Assembly: GCA_900555005.1 (NCBI GenBank)
Contig: USJM01000111.1
Span: 1 to 6,217, forward strand
Direction: 5' to 3'
Origin: an uncultured Lachnospiraceae bacterium
GTDB lineage: Bacteria > Bacillota_A > Clostridia > Lachnospirales > Lachnospiraceae
DNA length: 6,217 nucleotides
Below the pieces are notes generated by a model. The model worked only from the letters and a program-made list of their open reading frames with translations, was not told the origin of the DNA and did no database searches. This document shows, in pieces, positions 1 through 5,937 of the stretch; position 1 is the first letter of the stretch, and the number at the start of each line of letters is the position of its first letter. A program made the position numbers and the translations under genes.

Positions 1-86
1 CTCGGAAGGTGCCCGGCTGGTCTTTCTTCTGCTTTATCCAGGAAGATGCATCGCCGCTTCAAGGGCGGGATTCTGCAAGTCTGATG

Positions 87-1021
87 TCAGACGACCTGGG
101 ATGCCTTGTTCTTGATCTTTCTGACATGTGCCTTCATCTTGATCACGGAGATGATAATCAGAACGATGATCGTGACGGCATAGGGGAGCATCATGACCAG
201 GTCAACCGGCGCGTTGGTCAGCTGGAGCTGGTTGGCAATGGCATCGGACACGCCGAACACCATCGCGCACAGCATCGCGCCGATCGGGTTGCCGCGCACC
301 ATGGAGGATGCGCACAGGCCGATGTATCCGCGCCCGGCAACCATATTCTTGGTGAATGCCGAGGTGTAGCCCATCGACATGAATACGCCGCCGATCCCGC
401 CGAGCAGTCCGGAGATGGCCCAGGTCAGGAAATATGTCTTTGAGACGGAGATTCCGACCGATTCAGCCGCATTCGGTTCTCGCCGACCGCCCGGATATGG
501 ACACCGGTGCGGGATCTCTTGATGAAGATCATCAGGAGGATGGCGGCAAGAATGGCCCCGTAGGTCAGCAGATTCTGGTTATTGAGCATCCTTCCGATGA
601 CCGGGACGTTCTTTAAGAACGGAAGCGCAATCTTCGGAAGAGACTGGGACTTGATGGTCATGGCGGAAGTGGACTTGTCACCTGTCACCACATAGAGCAT
701 AAAGATGGTTCCGCCGCCCGAGGCGAGGTTGATCGCGATCTGCGCGAGCATGAGATCGGCCTTTCCCTTGACGGTCGCCAGGGCGATCAGAAGGCCTGTG
801 ACGACGCCCGCGCAACAGCCTCCGAGAAATCCAAGCCAGACGCTTCCGGTCCAGCCGTTGACCATGACGCCGATCAGGGCGCCCCAGAGCATCATGGACT
901 CCGCTGCCATATTGAACAGCCCGGCTTTCTCACAGATCGCTGCGGACAGTGCCGCAAAGATCAGAGGAGTGGAAAGCCTCAGCACAGAATACAAAAATGA
1001 TCCGATTTGCAGTGCGCTCAT
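87..1021 (-). CDS. nucleoside ABC transporter permease, second subunit (one apparent frameshift)
   Basis: Second membrane subunit, equivalent in role to B. subtilis NupQ; forms the channel with the first permease. The N-terminal 182 residues carry CEKAGLFNMAAESMMLWGA (30-48; family pattern E-x-x-G-x-x-N-x-x-x-E-x-x-M-x-x-G-A), MLAQIAINLASGG (91-103) and the coupling motif GVHIRAVGEN (173-182). There the frame breaks. Restoring one base at about 475-476 (coding strand AACCGAATGCG to AACCCGAATGCG) continues as PNAAESVGISVSKTYF and joins the downstream frame, including MSMGYTSAF (from residue 215), GRGYIGLCASSMVRGNPIGA and ALPYAV-like final helices. The repaired protein has 311 residues, typical for the family, ending at TGA 89-87. 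The ATG (1021-1019) overlaps the previous TGA as ATGA, and AAGGAGG (minus strand, 1035-1029) lies 7 nt upstream. The frameshift is probably a sequence error, because the family motif resumes directly after the repair. Confidence 0.92.
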
Positions 1022-2109
1022 GCCTTCGCCTCCTTTTCCTTCAGACTCTTCTTCGCCGCGCTGAAGATGAGTTTCTTCTTCCAGCCGGACAGGAACATCT
1101 CAGCGGCAACCAGGACGATGATGATCCCCTGGATGATCGAGACAAATTCCGGCGGGATCTGCGTCTTGGTCGCAACCAGGCTTGCGCCTGTTCGGATATA
1201 CGCGATCAGGAACGCGGAGAGCGGAACAAGAACCGGATTCTTCCTCGCGAGCACCGCGATCATCAGACCGTCAAAGCCGTAGCCTGTCAGGCTTTCCCAT
1301 TTGTAGCGCGGGAACATCCCGAGAATCTGGACGCTGCCGCCCATCCCTGCAAATGCGCCGCCGATGACCTGCGACAGGATGATGGTGGAGCCGACCGGGA
1401 TTCCGATGTACCTAGCAAACGACGGGTTGACGCCGACGGCGCGCATCTTATACCCAAAGGGCATCTTGTAGAACAGGATGGCCACAAAGACCACACAGAC
1501 CAGGGCGATCAGAAGACCGATGTGGATCTGCGTGCCCGGAACCAGGTTTGCCAGCTTGACCTTCCTGCCCAGCTTGTAGGAGGCCGTGACAGAAGCGCCC
1601 TGGTCCTTGATGACATTCTTCAGGATGTACGTTGTGAAGTACAGCAGGATGTAGTTCAGCATCAGCGAGATGACGCAGACATCCGCGTGGAAAACCTGAT
1701 CCGCGACCGCGGGGATGGCGGCCGACAGCATACCGGCAAGCGCGCCGACGATGATGCAGAGGATAATCGCGAGCCATCCCGGAACCGCGGTGTCTCTCAG
1801 CGCGATCGCGACACAGGCAGCCAGGCAGCCGCCGAGGTTGACTGCGCCCTCTCCGGCGAGGTTGAACTTGTTGATTGCGTATACAAAGCACATGCAAAGG
1901 CCGGTGAAGACCAGCGGAATCATCAGCGTGAAGATATCGCCTACGTGCTTCCTGGAGTTGAACGGCCCGATGATGAACAGCGAAATGACATTCCAGGGGT
2001 CGTCTGAAATCAGCGCCAGAATGATCAGCGCAATCAGGTAAGCCAGCAGGATTGCGATCAGAATTCTGACCACATCGAAGGTATTCTCAATTCTCTTTGT
2101 CTTATTCAC
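1018..2109 (-). CDS. nucleoside ABC transporter permease, first subunit
   Basis: Integral membrane subunit (363 residues) of the nucleoside importer, branched-chain-amino-acid/sugar permease superfamily (BPD_transp_2), equivalent in role to B. subtilis NupP. Hydrophobic segments are visible at about 14-34, 58-79, 90-105, 112-133, 143-163, 197-214, 240-262, 290-306 and 322-342. Family motifs are FNLAGEGAVNLGG (82-94) and the cytoplasmic coupling-loop-like GYKMRAVGVNPSFARYIGI (219-237). The C-terminus is a basic, Lys-rich tail. The start is GTG (2109-2107), overlapping the ATPase TGA by 4 bp (GTGA), with GGAGG (minus strand, 2121-2117) 7 nt upstream inside the ATPase gene, which indicates translational coupling. 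The next permease overlaps the TGA by 4 bp as well. No frameshift is seen in this gene. Confidence 0.93.
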   Translation of the reverse strand: MNKTKRIENTFDVVRILIAILLAYLIALIILALISDDPWNVISLFIIGPFNSRKHVGDIFTLMIPLVFTGLCMCFVYAINKFNLAGEGAVNLGGCLAACVAIALRDTAVPGWLAIILCIIVGALAGMLSAAIPAVADQVFHADVCVISLMLNYILLYFTTYILKNVIKDQGASVTASYKLGRKVKLANLVPGTQIHIGLLIALVCVVFVAILFYKMPFGYKMRAVGVNPSFARYIGIPVGSTIILSQVIGGAFAGMGGSVQILGMFPRYKWESLTGYGFDGLMIAVLARKNPVLVPLSAFLIAYIRTGASLVATKTQIPPEFVSIIQGIIIVLVAAEMFLSGWKKKLIFSAAKKSLKEKEAKA

Positions 2110-3650
2110 AGCAGCCCCTCCATCTCATCCGGCGTCATGGTCTTGATCCCGAGCATGTACTCGCCGAGCTCGTCCTCGGATACCATGGATGCCTTTGAAA
2201 ATGCGGCCACGATCTTTCCCTGTCTGATGACGAGGAGTCGGTCGCTGACTTCCAGCACTTCGTTCAGGTCGGCCGAGATCAGAAGAGAAGCGATCTGTTT
2301 CTCACGGACCTGCCGGACAAGGTACTTGCGGATCATCTCCGCGGTACCGACGTCAACGCCGCGGGTCGGCTGGTTTGCCAGAACGAAATTCGCTCCCGAC
2401 GTGAATTCACGTGCGACGACGACCTTCTGGATGTTTCCGCCTGAGAGCAGCCGGATCTCCTCGGAACGGTCATCACAGGAAATCTCAAATTCCTTAATCA
2501 GGGCGTCCGTCTGGGCGATGGCCTTCTGCCGGTCCAGGAAAAGCCCTTTCATGTTTTCAGGGCGGTCAAAGCGGTCCGCCATCACATTGTCCATGATGGA
2601 CATCGTGCTGACACAACCGACCGTCATACGGTCTTCGGGGATGTGGCTCATGCCGCTTCTCCGGATGTCGCTGATCTTTCTGCCGGAAATGCTCTTTCCA
2701 TTCAGCAGAACATCGCCGCTGTCATATTCCTGCATGCCGGAGATGCAGTCAGAGAGATAGTTCTGTCCGTTGCCCTCGACACCGGCGATTCCGAGGACTT
2801 CCCCTTCCCGGATGGTGAAGGTGATGTGGTCAAGCACAACCTTTCCTTCATCGGAGAGCTTCTCCAGGTTCTTCACCTCGAGGACCGGCTTTCCGGGCTT
2901 CGGGTCCGGCTTCTCGATCTTCAGGATGACATCTCTGCCAACCATCAGGCGGGAAAGCTTGCGTTCATCAAGCTCGGAGATGGGGTAGGAGCCATTGCAG
3001 TAGCCGTGCCGCAGGATCGTGACATTGTCGCACAGCTCCATCACCTCCTCGAGCTTATGAGATATGAAGATGACGGAATGCCCGCTCTTTTTCAGAAGCT
3101 TCAGCTGCTCGAACAGCTCCTTCGTCTCCTGCGGGGTCAGGACTGCCGTCGGTTCGTCGAGAATCAGAACCTTTGCGCCTCTCGCAAGTGCCTTGAGGAT
3201 CTCGACCTTCTGCATCAGGCCGACGGAGAGCTCGCTGACCGTCGCGGAGGCATCAAGGCAGAACTGATACTTGTCTGAAAGCTGCTGCGTCATCTTCACG
3301 CAGGCTTCGTTATCCACAAGCCCGTGCTTTCTGGGCTCGATTCCGAGGGTTACATTCTGGGCAACTGTCATCGACGGCACGAGCATGAAGTGCTGGTGTA
3401 CCATACCGACGCCCTTTGCGATTGCATCGAGGGGAGAGGTGATTTTAACCTGCTTTCCCCCGACAAAAATTCTGCCCTCCTGCGGCTGTTCCATACCGAA
3501 CAGCACCTTCATGAGGGTTGTCTTGCCGGCACCGTTCTCACCGACAAGTGCGTGGATCTCTCCCTCCTCGACAGAGAAAGTGATCCCCTTGTTTGCCACG
3601 AAGCCATTGGGATAGATCTTCGTGATATTTTCCATTTTCAGGGCTTCCAT
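2106..3650 (-). CDS. nucleoside ABC transporter ATP-binding protein with two ABC domains
   Basis: Cytoplasmic ATPase that powers nucleoside import; intact at 514 residues, the usual length for the sugar/nucleoside (RbsA/NupO-like) double-ATPase group. Domain 1 has Walker A GENGAGKTT (37-45), Q-loop Q86 (VHQHF), signature LSVGLMQK (141-148), Walker B VLILDEPT (161-168) and switch His198 (ISHK). Domain 2 has a degenerate Walker A, GVEGNGQNY (290-298), without the catalytic Lys, signature LSGGNIQK (402-409), Walker B variant NQPTRGVDVG (426-435) and LISADLNE (457-464) with Asp in place of the switch His. These departures in domain 2 are normal for the group, in which ATP hydrolysis is thought to rest mainly on one site. 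GAGGAGA (minus strand, 3662-3656) 5 nt before ATG 3650-3648 supports this start over the internal Met6. The TGA stop overlaps the GTG of the next permease. Equivalent to B. subtilis NupO by role; substrate inferred from the neighbouring BMP protein and DeoD. Confidence 0.95.
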   Translation of the reverse strand: MEALKMENITKIYPNGFVANKGITFSVEEGEIHALVGENGAGKTTLMKVLFGMEQPQEGRIFVGGKQVKITSPLDAIAKGVGMVHQHFMLVPSMTVAQNVTLGIEPRKHGLVDNEACVKMTQQLSDKYQFCLDASATVSELSVGLMQKVEILKALARGAKVLILDEPTAVLTPQETKELFEQLKLLKKSGHSVIFISHKLEEVMELCDNVTILRHGYCNGSYPISELDERKLSRLMVGRDVILKIEKPDPKPGKPVLEVKNLEKLSDEGKVVLDHITFTIREGEVLGIAGVEGNGQNYLSDCISGMQEYDSGDVLLNGKSISGRKISDIRRSGMSHIPEDRMTVGCVSTMSIMDNVMADRFDRPENMKGLFLDRQKAIAQTDALIKEFEISCDDRSEEIRLLSGGNIQKVVVAREFTSGANFVLANQPTRGVDVGTAEMIRKYLVRQVREKQIASLLISADLNEVLEVSDRLLVIRQGKIVAAFSKASMVSEDELGEYMLGIKTMTPDEMEGLL

Positions 3651-3718
3651 GCAAATCTCCTCATCTGAGACAGCCTCAAAAGACGGCTTGCCTGAGCCTA
3701 CCTGATCTGATGCGAAAC

Positions 3719-3749
3719 GGGCGGGAGATGGAGCGCCATCGTCCCGCCC
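3719..3749. repeat. strong stem-loop between binding-protein and ATPase genes
   Basis: GGGCGGGA (3719-3726) pairs perfectly with TCCCGCCC (3742-3749), and inside it GATGG (3727-3731) pairs with CCATC (3736-3740) past a single bulged base (3741), leaving a 4-nt loop. This makes 13 base pairs, mostly GC. On the minus strand only GTTTCGC follows, so full termination is unlikely. In ABC operons such a structure after the binding-protein gene commonly protects the upstream mRNA or attenuates expression of the membrane genes; that role here is inference. Confidence 0.6.
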
Positions 3750-3798
3750 TGATACGCTTTATCTACTGCTTCTTCGCTGTGCTTTGACTGTGTCCGCT

Positions 3799-4908
3799 TT
3801 ATGGATTGACGGAGTCAATCAGAGACTGATACTCGTCATCGGAAGCAAAGTCGAAGTAGGACTTCGGTGTGATGCTGCCATCCGCGATGCCTGCCTCAGC
3901 CTTCTTGACTGCATCCTTGATATCCTGCGGAACAACCTTTTCGTAGTAGTCATTGTCCGCGATGCCGACAGCGCCTTCCTTGACGCCCATTGCCTCAAGG
4001 GTACCCCACTTTGCATCGTCGATGTTCTTGAATACATTGACCAGCATGGTGCCGACTTCCTTCGTGACAGAGGTCGCGATGACATTCGCATAGTCCGGGT
4101 TATCCTTCTCAAAAGCCTTGTACTGGTCGGAGTCTACGCCGAGGGTCCAGATATCGCCGACTTCGTTCGCTGCCTCGAAGCACCGGTTCCTGCGCCGCCT
4201 GCGATCGGGAAGAAGACATCGACGCCCTTTGCGGAGTTCTGGGTTTCGCACAGCTCCTTCATCTTAGCGGAATTGGACCAGTCGCCGACCCATGCGGTCG
4301 AGACCTTGATGTCCGGATTCTGCGCCTGTGCGCCATCAATGTATCCGGTGATGAAATCCTTGATGACCGGGTTCTCGACGCCGCCGACAGCACCGATCGC
4401 ACCCGTCTTGGAGAGGCCGGCTGCAACGATTCCGCCCAGGTAGGAGGACTCATTCTGCTTGAAGTAGATGTAGAGCATGTTGTCCGCCGCGACTTCGGAA
4501 TCGGAGTTGATATCGAAGAGGATGAACTTGGTATCCGGATACTGATCCGCGATCGCCTCGACGTTGTCCTGGTAGGTGGAGGAGACAACCATGTAGTCGC
4601 ATCCGTCTTCCAGAGCGTTCTGGATCAGCTGATCGTAGGTGAGGCATCCTCGCCGGTCTCAATGGTATTGAATCATAGCCTGCTGCGCGGAGGACATTCA
4701 TGCCGACCTCGCCGGAGTCATTGAAGGACATGTCGCCGAGTCCTGTGCAGACATATGCGACTTTTCCGGAACCGGTAAAGTCAGCAGTAGCCTCTGTCGA
4801 AGGTTCTGTGGATGCCTCGGTCTCGCCGGCAAAAGCAGCCGCTGCGGATGTAACTGCGAGCGCTCCTCCAAGAACTGCTGCCAACCATACTCTGTTTGCT
4901 TTTCTCAT
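3799..4908 (-). CDS. BMP/PnrA-family nucleoside-binding protein of an ABC transporter (three apparent frameshifts)
   Basis: Extracellular substrate-binding component of a nucleoside importer; the PnrA/BMP family binds purine and other nucleosides. Residues 1-27 form a signal peptide (MRKANR, hydrophobic core, AFA|G), followed by a Ser/Thr/Glu/Ala-rich linker to about residue 47. Family features follow: GLGDMSFNDSG (57-66), MVVSSTYQDN (about 107-116), GYIDGAQAQNPDIKV (189-203), PIAGGAGTGA (about 235-244), LGVDSDQY (257-264) and ATSVTKEVG (279-287). The protein is spread over three frames. Adding one base at about 4671 (GATTC to GATTTC, coding strand), one at about 4640 and one at about 4180 (GTGCTTC to probably GTGCCTTC) yields a continuous 370-residue protein ending at TAA 3801-3799, a normal length. 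Most family members are lipoproteins with L-A-[AG]-C; no cysteine occurs here before residue 54, so membrane anchoring is unclear. The next genes encode the matching ATPase and permeases. Equivalent to B. subtilis NupN in role, by inference. Confidence 0.92.
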
Positions 4909-4915
4909 ATCCGTT

Positions 4916-4923
4916 CCTCCTTT
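4916..4923 (-). promoter_or_regulatory. ribosome binding site of the binding-protein gene
   Basis: AAAGGAGG on the minus strand lies 7 nt before the ATG at 4908-4906. This near-perfect site fixes the start and fits a highly translated binding protein. Confidence 0.85.
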
Positions 4924-4950
4924 TTAATATGAGACGAAAATGTGTGTGCG

Positions 4951-4965
4951 CCGCCCGTCAGGCGG
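4951..4965. repeat. short GC-rich hairpin upstream of the binding-protein ribosome binding site
   Basis: CCGCC (4951-4955) pairs with GGCGG (4961-4965) around a 5-nt loop. On the minus strand a TTTT run comes 9 nt after the stem, so it is only a poor terminator or attenuator candidate. It lies about 28 nt before the Shine-Dalgarno sequence of the next gene. Confidence 0.3.
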
Positions 4966-4984
4966 GACAGTACATGATGGAATG

Positions 4985-5008
4985 CCGTTTCCTTTCTGCG
5001 GGAAACGG
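4985..5008. repeat. perfect inverted repeat in the deoD/binding-protein gap
   Basis: CCGTTTCC (4985-4992) and GGAAACGG (5001-5008) form a perfect 8-bp stem with an 8-nt loop. On the minus strand no T-run follows, so it is unlikely to terminate the operon. If the weak promoter at 5013-5042 is used, the hairpin would sit at the very 5' end of that transcript, where it could stabilise the mRNA, or its DNA form could be an operator. Confidence 0.45.
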
Positions 5009-5012
5009 TACT

Positions 5013-5042
5013 TTTATAAGACACAGCCGGCAGGCGTGTTCA
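5013..5042 (-). promoter_or_regulatory. weak candidate internal promoter before the binding-protein gene
   Basis: On the minus strand TGAACA (5042-5037, four of six -35 matches), an 18-nt spacer, and TATAAA (5018-5013, five of six -10 matches). It would start transcripts near 5006, about 98 nt before the binding-protein ATG. An extra promoter would fit the usual excess of binding protein over membrane components, but the match is modest and may be chance. Confidence 0.25.
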
Positions 5043-5067
5043 TGCGGAATGTTCCTTGCCGGCAAGG
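5026..5067. repeat. palindrome and overlapping inverted repeat downstream of deoD
   Basis: CCTTGCCGGCAAGG at 5054-5067 is a perfect 14-bp palindrome. Its TGCCGGC half (5057-5063) can instead pair with GCCGGCA at 5026-5032, forming a stem-loop with a roughly 24-nt loop. The element begins 21 bp beyond the deoD stop. No T-run follows on the minus strand, so it is not a classical terminator; it could be a protein binding site or an mRNA 3' protecting structure. Confidence 0.4.
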
Positions 5068-5088
5068 CTTATCAGTGGGATCGGGACT

Positions 5089-5795
5089 TTATACGGATAC
5101 GGCCGTTCTCAGCGCGACCTTCATCATATCCCGGAAGCTTGTCTGTCTGTCCTGAGCGGACATCGACTCACCGGTCACCATGGAATCGGAAACGGTGAAC
5201 ATCGCCAGTGCATTCGCATGTCCCTCCGCGGCATTGCAGTAGAGGGCGTAGCTTTCCATCTCGCTGGCCAGAACCCCCATCTCCGCCATCGCCTTCCAGG
5301 GATCGTTCTTCCTATAGAAGACATCGGTGGAATTGACCAGGCCGACCTGATAGCGGACCTTCTCCTCATCCGCAACCTCGACGGCCCGTCTCAGGAGCGG
5401 GAAGGATGCCACTGCGCAGAACTGGGTCGGCAGATTGAAATGCGCGCCATAGTTGCTGTCTGTGCAGGCGCCCTCCGCCATCACGATGTCACCGAGCTTC
5501 AGGTCCGGCTGCATTGCGCCGCAGGAGCCGATCCGGATGAGATTCTTCACACCGTAGAAATGAATCAGCTCGTAGGTGTAGATCCCGATCGACGGGATGC
5601 CCATCCCGGTTGCCATGACAGAAACCTTTTTCCCTTCGAAGGTACCGGTATAGCCCAGAATATTGCGCACAGAGTTGAACTGAACCGGGTTCTCCAGGAA
5701 ATCTCTGCAATGTACTTTGCCCGGAGCGGATCACCCGGGAGCAGAATCGACTCGGCGATATCACCTGGTGCAGCACTATTGTGGGGAGTAGACAT
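5089..5795 (-). CDS. deoD: purine nucleoside phosphorylase, DeoD type (one apparent frameshift)
   Basis: Cytoplasmic enzyme that cleaves purine ribo- and deoxyribonucleosides with phosphate to the free base and (deoxy)ribose-1-phosphate; DeoD enzymes are hexamers and, unlike mammalian PNP, accept adenosine. The first 31 residues ([10 protein letters not shown]..., [14 protein letters not shown]) are in one frame and the rest, from N32, in the next. Restoring one base at about 5702 (GAGATTTC to GAGAATTTC on the coding strand) joins them into 235 residues, the normal family length. Residues matching the E. coli active site are present: H5, G21, R25 (GDPLRAK), R44, R88 and S91 (IRIGSCGA), E179-M180-E181 (SEMES), D204 (TVSD) and R217 (AQDRQT). 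Position 205 is Ser where many homologues have His. It is the first gene after the promoter at 5840-5867 and is followed by the nucleoside transporter, consistent with uptake coupled to phosphorolysis. Ends at TAA 5091-5089. The family call is very secure; whether the frameshift exists in the organism is doubtful. Confidence 0.93.
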
Positions 5796-5804
5796 ACGAT
5801 CATG

Positions 5805-5812
5805 CCTCCTTT
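5805..5812 (-). promoter_or_regulatory. deoD ribosome binding site
   Basis: AAAGGAGG on the minus strand lies 9 nt before the ATG at 5795-5793. A second ATG at 5803-5801 sits only 1 nt after the Shine-Dalgarno core and opens a different frame without DeoD similarity. Spacing and the family N-terminus (S-T-P-H) both select the 5795 start. Confidence 0.8.
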
Positions 5813-5837
5813 GTAAATGTTGTTGGTAAAGTTGTTT
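5813..5837. repeat. imperfect tandem repeat across the deoD transcription start, possible operator
   Basis: On the plus strand GTAAATGTTGTT (5813-5824) is followed after one base by GTAAAGTTGTTT (5826-5837), which matches it apart from one missing T after GTAAA. The pair covers the predicted start of transcription (about 5833) and lies just downstream of the -10 box, where a repressor would block initiation. The repeat is seen directly; an operator role is inference and no regulator gene is present in the window. Confidence 0.35.
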
Positions 5838-5839
5838 AA

Positions 5840-5867
5840 ATTATAGCATACTTATAAACAGAATCAA
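5840..5867 (-). promoter_or_regulatory. sigma-A type promoter of deoD and probably of the whole operon
   Basis: Read on the minus strand there is TTGATT at 5867-5862, a 16-nt spacer, and a perfect TATAAT at 5845-5840. A TG one base upstream of the -10 box makes it an extended -10 promoter. Transcription would start near 5833, leaving an untranslated leader of about 38 nt before deoD. No purine-riboswitch core is recognisable in that short leader. This is the best promoter in the window. Confidence 0.75.
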
Positions 5868-5881
5868 CCATACAGAAAGGA

Positions 5882-5923
5882 TGCATGAATAAAAATCTGT
5901 CAGATTCACACAAATGGCATGCA
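5882..5923 (-). terminator. weak candidate terminator after the lactate permease
   Basis: On the minus strand a short AATC/GATT stem with loop TGACA (5906-5894) runs into five T residues (complement of 5891-5895). It is flanked by an outer TGCATG/CATGCA pair (5918-5923 with 5882-5887). The stem is short and AT-rich, so termination would be inefficient. Position supports the role, since it lies between the lactate permease stop and the deoD promoter. Confidence 0.35.
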
Positions 5924-5937
5924 GAGGAGCCGCCTGA

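Noticed and set aside
1..86. Possible start of a further minus-strand gene downstream of the second permease
   Set aside because: One frame stays open to the edge, but it has no ATG or convincing ribosome binding site and no recognisable protein similarity. The only other in-frame ATG reading stops within a few codons.
79..92. Palindrome GTCTGATGTCAGAC at the end of the second permease
   Set aside because: A 6-bp arm with a 2-nt gap overlapping the stop codon, without a T-run; too small to call a terminator or site.
290..435. Loss of the Walker A lysine and switch histidine in ATPase domain 2 as a sign of inactivation
   Set aside because: Degeneracy of the second nucleotide-binding domain is usual in the RbsA/NupO-like double ATPases (the positions given here are residue numbers in the protein), so it is not evidence of damage.
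949..2007. Long plus-strand open frame of 352 codons
   Set aside because: Its composition is rich in Asp, Arg, Gln and His as expected for an antisense shadow of a hydrophobic permease, it has no ribosome binding site, and the minus strand carries an unmistakable permease.
2643..3278. Plus-strand open frames opposite the ATPase gene
   Set aside because: They lie entirely antisense to a well conserved ABC ATPase and show no recognisable domain.
3784..4443. Plus-strand 219-codon open frame
   Set aside because: It is antisense to the binding-protein gene; the complementary strand gives the BMP family sequence.
4909..5088. Purine riboswitch upstream of the binding-protein gene
   Set aside because: A purine riboswitch would be functionally fitting, but the conserved core and loop sequences of that class are not present; only simple inverted repeats are seen.
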